Assembly (NCBI GenBank): GCA_963678465.1
Contig: OY782858.1
Coordinates: 1,798,001 to 1,862,000, forward strand
From: Paludibacter sp963678465
GTDB taxonomy: Bacteria; Bacteroidota; Bacteroidia; Bacteroidales; Paludibacteraceae
Direction of reading: 5' to 3'
Length of the DNA stretch: 64,000 bases
Shown: piece after piece, positions 18,033 through 25,744 of the stretch
Numbering within the stretch: position 1 is the first letter of the stretch
Layout: every line of letters begins with the position of its first letter
Notes under the pieces: model-generated
The model's input: only the letters and a program-made list of their open reading frames with translations
Told to the model about the DNA's origin: nothing
Databases searched by the model: none
Program-made: the position numbers and the translations under genes

Positions 18033-19706
18033 ATGAAAACGAATATACGAACATATATATTGTTATTGCTGACAATATTCGCTGTTACGGTCAGTTCCTG
18101 TAGCGACAGCTATATGGAAAACTTAAATACCGACCCGTCAAAGGCAAACAGCATCGATCCTAATGCACAGCTGACAACAGCCGAATTGCAGACCTACGGT
18201 GATCTTGGAATGGTGGAAATGTACCGAAATTACCATTATGCTTTCGCACAACAATTGATGGGTTGTTGGAACACCACAAATTATGGAGGTCGCCACACTA
18301 TCGACAACAATGAGATGGGCCGTATGTGGATATCTTTTTATCCAAAAGCGATTAAAAACCTGACAGATGGTATAGCCCGTAGCAATGAAAATGCATCATT
18401 GACAAATGTCAATGCAGCATTACGCATATACCGGGTTTACATGATGTCATTAATGACGGATGTTTATGGTGACGCTCCTTGTAGCGAAGCCGGGTTGGGT
18501 TATCTGGATGGAAAATTCAATCCGCGTTATGATACGCAGGAAGAAATTTACACTTGGTTTTTCAAAGAGTTGAAAGAAGCCGGTACAGCCCTTCTTCAGT
18601 CCGGAGATAAAATTTCGGGCGATGTGATCTACAAAGGAGATGTTATCAAGTGGAAAAAATTTGCGAACTCGCTTCGTCTTCGCTATGCTATGCGTATTTC
18701 TGATGTAGCACCGGAAAAAGCGAAACAGGAATTTGAAGATGCACTATCAGATGCCGGAGGAATACTGGCCAGCGCTTCGGATGATGCGCTGATTAAATAC
18801 ATTGAAGTGCCATTCAGTTTCGGACAGGAATCTTATACTGATTATCGTGGCAATGCATTGTCAAAGTTGCTTTTCGGAAACGACCCGGCTAACAACCCCA
18901 GTTATCTGTGTTCTACATTCTTCAACCAAATGAAGAATTCGGGCGACCCGCGCACCTACCGTATCGCACGTTTCTATTATGACGGACTGATGAGTTCTAC
19001 AAGTACAAACAATCGTATCGATCTTACGGAAGAAGTACTGGCGAAAGGTGTCACTATGAATCCACGTGATCCGGGAGCATTTTCATGGGAACCATGGCCT
19101 ACCGGTTACGATAGTGATATAATGAAAGAAATAGCTTTGACCAATCCGTCGGTGGCTACAAGTATGGCCAGGGAAACAGAACCTAAGTTGGCAAATAACT
19201 TTTTAAAAAGTGACAATCCGGGTGTTATTATTACTTCTGCCGAAATAAATTTCCTTATGGCCGAAGCAGCTTTGAAAGGATGGAATGTAACCGGAACGGT
19301 TGCCGATCTTTACGCTAAAGGTGTGCGGGAATCAATGGATTTTCTGTCCAACCACTACGATTGCGATAAAATTACGGATGCAGAATTCAGCACATTTATT
19401 GCCAATAATGGTATCGGTTATACGGATGAGCAGAAGAAAGCTGCCATTAACACCCAGGCATGGATACTTCACCTCACCAATCCGGCCGAAAGTTGGGCTA
19501 ACGTACGTCGTTCGGGTTATCCACGCCTGAAATCTCCGGCCGAATATGATTTCGCACAGTTCCTTACAGGCGGTGCAGATATTCCGGTTCGCCTTTCTTA
19601 TCCGGTTCTCGAATCTTCTTACAACAAACAAAGTTACGAAGAAGCCCTGAACCGTATGGGAGGAGAGAATAGTTGGAACACACCTCTTTGGTGGGATGTG
19701 AATTAA
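18033..19706 (+). CDS. SusD-like nutrient-binding outer-membrane lipoprotein (SusD-like_2 type)
   Basis: A 557-residue lipoprotein with lipobox VSSC and acceptor C23, followed by the acidic CSDSYMEN export signal. The NLNTDPSKAN start, the tetratricopeptide-like helices and the WILHLTNPAESWANVRRSGYP-type C-terminal region place it in the SusD/RagB superfamily, nearer the SusD-like_2 subgroup. It would bind glucan fragments and close over the SusC barrel. Its position immediately after susC makes the pair a complete uptake unit. Confidence 0.92.
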   Translation: MKTNIRTYILLLLTIFAVTVSSCSDSYMENLNTDPSKANSIDPNAQLTTAELQTYGDLGMVEMYRNYHYAFAQQLMGCWNTTNYGGRHTIDNNEMGRMWISFYPKAIKNLTDGIARSNENASLTNVNAALRIYRVYMMSLMTDVYGDAPCSEAGLGYLDGKFNPRYDTQEEIYTWFFKELKEAGTALLQSGDKISGDVIYKGDVIKWKKFANSLRLRYAMRISDVAPEKAKQEFEDALSDAGGILASASDDALIKYIEVPFSFGQESYTDYRGNALSKLLFGNDPANNPSYLCSTFFNQMKNSGDPRTYRIARFYYDGLMSSTSTNNRIDLTEEVLAKGVTMNPRDPGAFSWEPWPTGYDSDIMKEIALTNPSVATSMARETEPKLANNFLKSDNPGVIITSAEINFLMAEAALKGWNVTGTVADLYAKGVRESMDFLSNHYDCDKITDAEFSTFIANNGIGYTDEQKKAAINTQAWILHLTNPAESWANVRRSGYPRLKSPAEYDFAQFLTGGADIPVRLSYPVLESSYNKQSYEEALNRMGGENSWNTPLWWDVN

Positions 19707-19730
19707 TAGTCATCAATTAAAGCATATTAT

Positions 19731-20987
19731 ATGAAACTTATATATCGAACATTAATAGCGTTGTTTTCCATGAGTGTCATGCTCAGCTCTTGCAACGACG
19801 AACAGCCGTTTTCGGTAGCGGGTCAGGACGACGAACCACATATTCTTGCACCGACCTTTCCCGACCGTGTTAACGGAGAGTTGCCTACAGTGGCAACTAT
19901 CAACAGGGATGCCAATTTCACAATGGAATTAACCGTCACACCTTCCGATTTTGTTGAGGTGGATTGGTATCTTGATGGAAACAAAGTGGCAGCGGGTAAA
20001 AAAATAGACATGCCTTTGCTTGCCGGGGTATATGATATGAAAGTAGTGGTAACCACTACTGGCGGAAAAACCACATCTCGCGAAGGGATTGTCCGTGTCA
20101 ATCCTTTGGACGCTGATCCATCGACTACAAAAGTCAGTTTTGAGGGATTCGTAGCTCCGGGTGCTCAAGCTGTTCTGTATGGCAAAAATCTTGATCTTGT
20201 AAAAGGCCTCAAAATAGGTAACATCGCTGTCACCACCATGACTGTTGTGCCGGATAATGGAGGTGCATATATTTCATACACTGTTCCTGCGGAAGTTCCC
20301 GAAGGCAAACAAAGAGTTGTACTGATTGGTACTGACAATGTGGAATATGGAGGCGATATGGTTACCGTAAGTTCAGCGGCATTGGTTACAACCGGAGCCG
20401 ATAGGGCTACTGCTAATGCCACCTGCGTTATGACAGGTATTAACCTCGACAAAGTGGCATCGCTGGATTTTGGAGGTACAGCCGTAACTAATTTTGCTGT
20501 GAAAACTGCCGGTCGATTAGAGTTCACCTGCCCTTCACTCAATGACGGAGAATATACTCTGACAGGAAAAATGACCGACGGAAAGGATGTGACTTTCTTT
20601 GCAAACAAAGTGGTTGGAAGCAGCACTAAGATAGTAATATCATCAGAGCAAACACTCTGGAGCGGACATCATTACGTATCATGGGACTTGCCGGATGGTA
20701 ATCCGAACAAAACTTTCAACCTCATTGGTTCGAGTGTTTTTGCATCAATTAAGCCAGGTGCGGTAATGTCTATTCACTATTCGATTGAACCTTCGGCTGA
20801 ATACCATCAGATACGCACTACTTCTGGATGGTGGAATGATTTACCCGGAACAGGAGTAGTTGATGTATCAGCCGCTGGTGTGTTGAACGTTACCCTTACA
20901 CAAGCAGTTCTCGATGCGATTAAAGATCAAAGCGGATTTCTTTGTGTAGGTCATGGTTACTTCGTTGATCTTATAACTGTAAAATAA
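19731..20987 (+). CDS. Surface glycan-binding lipoprotein with IPT/TIG-like domains
   Basis: A 418-residue lipoprotein with lipobox LSSC, C21, and acidic residues after it. A PKD-like first domain (about 30-125) is followed by two IPT/TIG-type immunoglobulin folds (VAPGAQAVLYGKNLDLVKGL and the later TCVMTGINLDKVASL) and a distinct C-terminal region rich in aromatic residues (YVSWDLP, TSGWWNDLPG) that probably forms the glycan-binding face. This is the layout of SusE/SusF-position binding proteins. It recruits polysaccharide to the SusCD complex. The ligand, beta-glucan, is inferred from GH16 and GH3. Confidence 0.8.
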   Translation: MKLIYRTLIALFSMSVMLSSCNDEQPFSVAGQDDEPHILAPTFPDRVNGELPTVATINRDANFTMELTVTPSDFVEVDWYLDGNKVAAGKKIDMPLLAGVYDMKVVVTTTGGKTTSREGIVRVNPLDADPSTTKVSFEGFVAPGAQAVLYGKNLDLVKGLKIGNIAVTTMTVVPDNGGAYISYTVPAEVPEGKQRVVLIGTDNVEYGGDMVTVSSAALVTTGADRATANATCVMTGINLDKVASLDFGGTAVTNFAVKTAGRLEFTCPSLNDGEYTLTGKMTDGKDVTFFANKVVGSSTKIVISSEQTLWSGHHYVSWDLPDGNPNKTFNLIGSSVFASIKPGAVMSIHYSIEPSAEYHQIRTTSGWWNDLPGTGVVDVSAAGVLNVTLTQAVLDAIKDQSGFLCVGHGYFVDLITVK

Positions 20988-20996
20988 TAACTGATA

Positions 20997-23318
20997 ATGC
21001 GTTTGAATAAAACATTTATTGTAGGAATTACTGTAAGCATCGCCTGTCTTGGACAGGTGATGTTTGCAGCTGTGCCTAAGAACTTAAAAATTGAGGCAGC
21101 TGTTGAAAAGAAACTAAGCAGCATGACTTTAGATGAAAAAATAGGTCAGATGACCGAGCTTTCTATCGATGTATTGGGAGAGATGAAAAATGGTGAGTTT
21201 GTTCTTGACAAGGAGAAACTTCATAACGCCATTGCCAAGTACAAGGTCGGATCGATACTGAATGCACCCGGCCCTGTTGCACAAACGCGTGCGAAATGGC
21301 AGGAACTGATTGGTATGATACAGGATATGTCTATGAAGGAAATAGGGATACCATGTATCTATGGGCTTGACCAAAACCACGGTACAACCTACACGCTCGA
21401 AGGCACTCTGTTTCCACAGAATATAAATCTGGGAGCCTCGTTCAATCCGCAGCTTATCTACGATGCTGCGAAAGTGACTGCTTATGAAACTCGTGCTGCC
21501 AACTGCCCCTGGACCTATTCACCAACTGTCGATATGGCACGTGACCCACGCTGGTCCCGCGTTTGGGAAAGCTATGGTGAAGATTGCCTTGTCAATGCTG
21601 TCATGGGGAGTTATGCAGTACGCGGATTTCAGGGAGATGATCCCAACAATATTCCGGCTGACAGAATAGCAACATCGGTAAAACATTATATGGGCTACAG
21701 CATGTCGCGTACCGGTAAAGACAGAACTCCTGCTTATATTCCTGTGTCGGAACTCAGGGAAAAGTGCTTTGCACCTTTTAAGGCATGTGTAGAGGCTGGT
21801 GCGCTTACCGTAATGGTAAATAGTGGAAGCATCAACGGAATTCCCGTACACTCCAGCTACGAATTGCTTACACAATGGTTGAAAAAAGATCTGGCGTGGG
21901 ATGGCATGTTGATCACCGACTGGGCCGACATTAATAATTTATATACGCGTGAGCATGTGGCATCCAGCAAAAAAGAAGCCATAAAAATTGCTATCAACGC
22001 CGGAATTGACATGGCTATGGAGCCGTACGATCTGAATTTTTGTACACTGCTCAAAGAACTTGTTGTGGAAGGTGAAGTGCCGATGAGTCGCATTGACGAT
22101 GCTGCGAGCCGTGTTCTCCGACTGAAATATCGCCTCGGACTTTTTGATAAACCAAATACTTCTTTATCCGATTATCCTGAATTTGCAAGTAAGAAATCGG
22201 CTGAATTGGCTGTGAGGGCTGCTGAAGAATCGGAAGTGTTGCTGAAAAACAAAGACGGGCTTCTTCCTTTGCAAAAGGGAATGAAGATGCTGGTTACCGG
22301 GCCTAATTCCAACTCCATGCGTTGTTTGAACGGAGGTTGGAGCTATACCTGGCAGGGACATCTTGCCGACCGGTTTGCCGGAGCCTATAATACTATTTTT
22401 GAAGCCGTACGCAATAAATTCGGCAAGGAGAATGTAGTGCTTGAGCAAGGAGTAACGTATGTGGCAGAGGGCAATTATTTCGAAGAAAATACTCCGGAAA
22501 TAGAGAAAGCTGTAAATGCGGCCAAAAATGTAGATGTGATCATAGCTTGTATTGGCGAGAATTCCTATTGCGAAACACCTGGTAACTTGTCGGATTTGGC
22601 CATATCTGCCAATCAGAGCAATCTTGTAAAAGCACTTGCTGCAACCGGAAAGCCGGTTGTTCTTATCCTGAATGGAGGTCGTCCGCGTATTATCAACGAC
22701 ATTGAACCTTTGGCCAATGCAATAATCAACATTCTGCTTCCGGGTAATTATGGTGCCGATGCTCTTGCCAATATTCTTGCCGGCGACGCGAATCCTTCGG
22801 CTAAAATGCCCTATACTTATCCCCGCCATCAGGCCGAACTGACCACTTACGATTATCGTGTAAGTGAGGAAACGGATAAGATGGAAGGAGCCTACGATTA
22901 TGATGCGGTTATTTCTGTTCAATGGCCTTTCGGGTACGGACAAAGTTATACCACATTCAAATACGATAAGTTCAAATGTTCAAAGCTGAACTTCATTGCA
23001 GGCGATGAACTTACCTTTAGCATTGATGTAACCAATACAGGTAAAATGACAGGCAAAGAAGTGGTCATGCTGTTCAGTCGTGATATAGTGGCATCGCTGA
23101 CTCCCGAAAACCGCCGTCTCAGAGCATTTAAGAAGATTGAACTTCGCCCCGGAGAAACGCAAACGGTGGCATTGACCATCAAAGCAAGTGATTTGGCTTT
23201 TGTTGGAGCAGATGGAAAATGGATACTGGAACAAGGCGACTTCAGAATGCAGGCAGGCAACCAGACACTGAACATAAGCTGTGACAAAACAAATAAATGG
23301 ATGACTCCAAATAAATGA
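20997..23318 (+). CDS. GH3 beta-glucosidase, periplasmic
   Basis: A 773-residue family 3 glycoside hydrolase. It has a signal peptide, then the TIM barrel with the VKHYMGYS motif, the nucleophile D308 in the LITDWADI strand, the alpha/beta sandwich with NGGRPRII, and a fibronectin-III-like C-terminal domain (LTFSIDVTNTGKMTGKEVV). Enzymes with this layout release glucose from beta-linked oligosaccharides. As last gene of the operon, 9 bp after the binding protein, it would finish digestion of imported glucan in the periplasm. Confidence 0.92.
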   Translation: MRLNKTFIVGITVSIACLGQVMFAAVPKNLKIEAAVEKKLSSMTLDEKIGQMTELSIDVLGEMKNGEFVLDKEKLHNAIAKYKVGSILNAPGPVAQTRAKWQELIGMIQDMSMKEIGIPCIYGLDQNHGTTYTLEGTLFPQNINLGASFNPQLIYDAAKVTAYETRAANCPWTYSPTVDMARDPRWSRVWESYGEDCLVNAVMGSYAVRGFQGDDPNNIPADRIATSVKHYMGYSMSRTGKDRTPAYIPVSELREKCFAPFKACVEAGALTVMVNSGSINGIPVHSSYELLTQWLKKDLAWDGMLITDWADINNLYTREHVASSKKEAIKIAINAGIDMAMEPYDLNFCTLLKELVVEGEVPMSRIDDAASRVLRLKYRLGLFDKPNTSLSDYPEFASKKSAELAVRAAEESEVLLKNKDGLLPLQKGMKMLVTGPNSNSMRCLNGGWSYTWQGHLADRFAGAYNTIFEAVRNKFGKENVVLEQGVTYVAEGNYFEENTPEIEKAVNAAKNVDVIIACIGENSYCETPGNLSDLAISANQSNLVKALAATGKPVVLILNGGRPRIINDIEPLANAIINILLPGNYGADALANILAGDANPSAKMPYTYPRHQAELTTYDYRVSEETDKMEGAYDYDAVISVQWPFGYGQSYTTFKYDKFKCSKLNFIAGDELTFSIDVTNTGKMTGKEVVMLFSRDIVASLTPENRRLRAFKKIELRPGETQTVALTIKASDLAFVGADGKWILEQGDFRMQAGNQTLNISCDKTNKWMTPNK

Positions 23319-23385
23319 GAGTAGATTAAAAAAAGGTGATAATAAAGATTGTGTAACTGTTTGAAAAAAGTGAGTTGGTCTAACA

Positions 23386-23416
23386 AGTGGTTGTTCGGAA
23401 ATTCCGAACAACCACT
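23386..23416. terminator. Perfect 31-nt palindrome ending the glucan operon
   Basis: The arms AGTGGTTGTTCGGAA and TTCCGAACAACCACT pair perfectly around a single A. It lies 68 bp after the GH3 stop. There is no T-run, so it may act as a terminator, an mRNA 3'-end stabilizer or a protein-binding palindrome. Confidence 0.55.
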
Positions 23417-23428
23417 CAACACAGTACT

Positions 23429-23545
23429 ATGGCAGGAAAAACGCAGCAATCAGAAGTAAAAAGCTACAATCCGGATGTTATCATTTCATCTTACTTAGTG
23501 CCTGAGAAAATACTCCTCCGGGATAAAATACACTTTACAGTTTAA
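23429..23545 (+). CDS. Possible 38-aa small protein, unrecognised
   Basis: An ATG-initiated frame directly after the palindrome encodes 38 residues starting MAGKTQQSEVKSY and ending KIHFTV. The composition is protein-like, with no low-complexity tract, but there is no clear ribosome binding site or promoter and I recognise no family. It could be a remnant of a longer gene. Low confidence. Confidence 0.2.
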   Translation: MAGKTQQSEVKSYNPDVIISSYLVPEKILLRDKIHFTV

Positions 23546-23561
23546 GCGGCCTTGTAGCAAA

Positions 23562-23592
23562 GTCAGAGTGTGATTTAAAGTCGCGCCCCGAT
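23562..23592. repeat. REP-like palindromic element, copy B
   Basis: Same 31-nt layout as copy A, with arms GTCAGAGTGTGAT and GTCGCGCCCCGAT. Confidence 0.6.
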
Positions 23593-23599
23593 TGGTTCG

Positions 23600-23630
23600 C
23601 ACTGGATAGAATTTTAAATCGCGCCCCGAC
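23600..23630. repeat. REP-like element, copy C (left arm decayed)
   Basis: Only the right arm (ATCGCGCCCCGAC) is kept. The following 30 nt (TCGTTCGCATAAGCCACC and on) resemble the sequence after copy D, so the repeat unit is longer than the palindrome. Confidence 0.5.
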
Positions 23631-23697
23631 TCGTTCGCATAAGCCACCTGTTCAGTTGGTTCAATTTTAGATAATTGCTTTTAATGGAAGTATTCTA

Positions 23698-23728
23698 TTG
23701 AGGGTGTCAATCTGAGTGACGCCCTCAA
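23698..23728. terminator. Hairpin between the convergent genes
   Basis: The arms TTGAGGGTGTC and GACGCCCTCAA form an 11-bp stem with one G-T pair. AATTAAAA follows on the plus strand. It probably limits read-through between the GH3 operon and the membrane regulator. Confidence 0.5.
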
Positions 23729-23742
23729 TTAAAACAGACTAA

Positions 23743-23773
23743 GTCGGAGTGCGACTTAAAGTCGCGCCCCGAC
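23743..23773. repeat. REP-like palindromic element, copy D
   Basis: The best copy: GTCGGAGTGCGAC, loop TTAAA, GTCGCGCCCCGAC. It lies 31 bp beyond the stop of the minus-strand regulator. Confidence 0.7.
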
Positions 23774-23803
23774 TGGTTCGCATAAGTCATCCGTTCAATT
23801 GCT

Positions 23804-24949
23804 TTACATTTCAGGGTGCTCTTCGGCTTCCCCATCTTTTTTCTGGAAGTATTCCGAAGGGGTTGAGCCTGTGAACTGCCGGAAATTGCGAAGGGCAGTG
23901 CTGCGCGAACGGAAGCCGACATAGAAGAAGGTTTCCTGGAAGTTCAACATCTGTCCGGATTCAATCTGCTGCAAAAAGTCTTCGATGCGCAAGCGGTTGA
24001 TGTAGTTGCTGTAGTTTTCGTAGTCACTCTCGCGCATGGCCTGAGCAAGGCTGGTGCGGTTGGTGAAAAGCTCGGAAGCCAGTGTGTTGAGCGATAAATC
24101 GGGATTCCGCCAGGCTTTGTGTATTTTCATATAGTTATCCAATCGCTGTATCAGAACGGAGTCTTTCTTATCGTTGCTACACTTTTCAGAACACAAAGAG
24201 CTGTCATCGGTTTCATCTGTCGTTTCCCTTATTATTTCCTCTTTTTCTTCTGCTACAACAGCTGGTAGCGTTTTTACGATCAGCCTGTCGAACAACTCCA
24301 TATACACAATATAAAGACTACAGCCTACACTCACATAATAATAAAGGATATTGAATTCTGGGTGATTAAACATTAGCACCAGCATATAGGCAAGCATATT
24401 TACCGAAAGTGTAATGACATACTTTCTTACCCATATATGGTCGGAATTGCGATAAAGTCGGGTTCGGTGAATAAAAAAGACAATCAGCGCCGGCGCAAAA
24501 ATTAAAACCGAAAGCAAAAGCCGAAACCAGACTTCGAAACTGCCTGAATGCGCCAACATCCCGAGCAGTGAACCATAAGGCGTGTATTCCACTCCTAGCT
24601 GTAAAGAAATTAAGTAGACAACAACAGCCAGTAGCCAGTAGCTGTATAATTTTAAAATCCTTCGGAAACTAAGCCAACCGGGAGCAATTACTTCGATGGG
24701 ATACAAGATATAACCAAGCACCATAAAGTTGGCCTGCAACAACAATTTTGCCGAAACAACTAATTCGGGAGTTTCGCCATTGCACAGTGCAATAAACCGC
24801 GTAATATAGTTAAATACCGAAAAAGATACAATCACAGCAAGAATGACCCGCGAGCGTTTCGCCTCTTTACGGCGGACAAATAGTAAGATCGAAGCGAGTA
24901 AACACACAAGTGCACCGGCAAAGACCGTGGCTAAATATAAGTATTGCAT
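23804..24949 (-). CDS. Membrane-embedded AraC-type regulator
   Basis: A 381-residue protein with six or seven hydrophobic helices in residues 1-225, an acidic linker rich in Glu, Asp and Ser (about 230-260), and a C-terminal AraC-type HTH domain (about 270-372; LSLNTLASELFTNRTSLAQAM, then FFYVGFRSRSTALRNFRQFTG). This unites a membrane sensor and a DNA-binding domain with no kinase or receiver. The signal is unknown. It stands divergent to a calcineurin-like lipoprotein gene whose upstream region has two direct repeats suited to an AraC-type protein, so I infer it controls that transcript. Confidence 0.85.
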   Translation of the reverse strand: MQYLYLATVFAGALVCLLASILLFVRRKEAKRSRVILAVIVSFSVFNYITRFIALCNGETPELVVSAKLLLQANFMVLGYILYPIEVIAPGWLSFRRILKLYSYWLLAVVVYLISLQLGVEYTPYGSLLGMLAHSGSFEVWFRLLLSVLIFAPALIVFFIHRTRLYRNSDHIWVRKYVITLSVNMLAYMLVLMFNHPEFNILYYYVSVGCSLYIVYMELFDRLIVKTLPAVVAEEKEEIIRETTDETDDSSLCSEKCSNDKKDSVLIQRLDNYMKIHKAWRNPDLSLNTLASELFTNRTSLAQAMRESDYENYSNYINRLRIEDFLQQIESGQMLNFQETFFYVGFRSRSTALRNFRQFTGSTPSEYFQKKDGEAEEHPEM

Positions 24950-25053
24950 GCTGCAAAGCAGTTATTTTATTTTAAATCAGGGAGAAATTATTTGCCATAA
25001 GAAATGGACCAATGGCCTTGAGGGACACCTCACACTAAAGAAAATTTAGTTCA

Positions 25054-25061
25054 CAAATATA
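25054..25061 (-). promoter_or_regulatory. TAnnTTTG promoter motif for the membrane regulator
   Basis: TATATTTG on the minus strand, about 105 bp before the regulator's ATG. Confidence 0.45.
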
Positions 25062-25163
25062 CAAATTCTAAAGGATTAAATTTGGTTTCAGTAACTGAAA
25101 TTTTCAAAATTTTTCGGTGCCTGTGCGGACGCTTTCCCCGACAAATCAATAAAACCTGTAAAT

Positions 25164-25195
25164 ATGCAACATTGGTTTTGTAAAAATGCAACATT
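25164..25195. promoter_or_regulatory. 22-bp-spaced direct repeat, possible AraC-type operator
   Basis: ATGCAACATT at 25164-25173 and again at 25186-25195, with further similarity on both sides. The second repeat ends 18 bp before the TACATTTG promoter motif, an arrangement close to that of the glucan operon operator. Confidence 0.45.
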
Positions 25196-25213
25196 TCGGA
25201 GCCATATTTTAAA

Positions 25214-25221
25214 TACATTTG
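25214..25221 (+). promoter_or_regulatory. TAnnTTTG promoter motif for the leader transcript
   Basis: TACATTTG on the plus strand; transcription would start near 25228, more than 500 nt before the calcineurin-like gene. Confidence 0.45.
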
Positions 25222-25291
25222 CACATTATTCCAGCAACTTGTTTGTTGGTAGTGTACTTGTGAAAAAGACCATTTTTCCTGACCTTTAGCT

Positions 25292-25321
25292 ATGATGAAA
25301 CGAGCAAAACAAAAAAACTAA
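25292..25321 (+). CDS. Possible 9-aa leader peptide
   Basis: ATG at 25292 opens a nine-codon frame, MMKRAKQKN, ending with TAA at 25319-25321. It contains the whole left arm of the hairpin at 25297-25369, so translating ribosomes would open that hairpin. It is too short to support by sequence alone; position is the argument. Confidence 0.3.
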   Translation: MMKRAKQKN

Positions 25322-25376
25322 TCTGCTTTCATTTTTAAAAGCACAGATAATTTTTGTTTTGCGAGTTTCGTTTTTT
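25297..25376 (+). terminator. Long hairpin followed by T-run, candidate attenuator
   Basis: The left arm (25297-25315, from GAAACGAGC to the A-run) and right arm (25351-25369, ending GCGAGTTTC) pair over 19 positions with two mismatches. An inner TGCTTT/AAAGCA stem sits in the loop. Six T residues follow at 25371-25376. This is the form of an intrinsic terminator placed about 140 nt into the predicted transcript. Confidence 0.5.
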
Positions 25377-25437
25377 GAAAACCCCAACCATCAACACAAA
25401 GAAGACAAGCAATAAGCAGCTAATAAAAAAGGAGTAC

Positions 25438-25527
25438 ATGACAAAAAACACAAACACACAATATTTAAACCACATTAGATACATTAGGGCTTTGTCTGTG
25501 AACTCTGTCTGCTGTGCGCTTCATTAA
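25438..25527 (+). CDS. Possible 29-aa small protein behind a Shine-Dalgarno
   Basis: ATG at 25438 is preceded by GGAG at a good distance, which is rare in this genome. The frame starts MTKNTNTQYLNHIRYIRALS and ends CCALH. No family is recognised; it may be a second leader peptide. Confidence 0.25.
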   Translation: MTKNTNTQYLNHIRYIRALSVNSVCCALH

Positions 25528-25576
25528 ACGCAAGCCTTTAATTAATAGCTATCGGGGTGACCATTTACCATTTTAA

Positions 25577-25703
25577 AAAAGAAAATAAACAGTATATTAG
25601 TGGTTTTTTTATACAACATTGAAGTATTTTCTATTTTGTAATTGACAATTTAGCATTTAAAAGAAAATAAGCAGTATATTAGTGGCTTATTTATACGGCA
25701 TTG
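25577..25703 (+). repeat. Duplicated 45-bp segment in the leader
   Basis: 25577-25621 and 25659-25703 match at all but a few positions; both share the core CAGTATATTAGTGG, starting 82 bp apart. They lie between the mini-ORFs and the lipoprotein ATG. Confidence 0.6.
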
Positions 25704-25744
25704 TATTGTTATTATTTTTAAAAAACACATAAACAATAAATCAC

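Larger units (their letters stand above)
23319..23803. other. 485-bp convergent intergenic region rich in palindromes
   Basis: Between the GH3 gene and the oppositely oriented membrane regulator. It holds a perfect 31-nt palindrome, a 38-codon possible ORF, three REP-like elements and a GC-rich hairpin, each listed separately. No transposase remnant is recognisable. Confidence 0.7.
24950..25744. other. 795-bp divergent regulatory region with a structured leader
   Basis: Contains divergent TAnnTTTG promoters, a 22-bp-spaced direct repeat, a 9-codon ORF within a long hairpin with T-run, a second small ORF behind GGAG, and a duplicated 45-bp segment. Each is listed separately. The region is unusually long for this window. 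Confidence 0.7.

Noticed and set aside
22164..22943. 259-codon frame on the minus strand within the GH3 gene
   Set aside because: It lies fully opposite a clear GH3 gene, has no family features and no promoter; a codon-use shadow.
23386..23773. Palindromes after GH3 considered as insertion-sequence ends
   Set aside because: No transposase, no matching terminal inverted repeats around a gene and no target duplication are visible.
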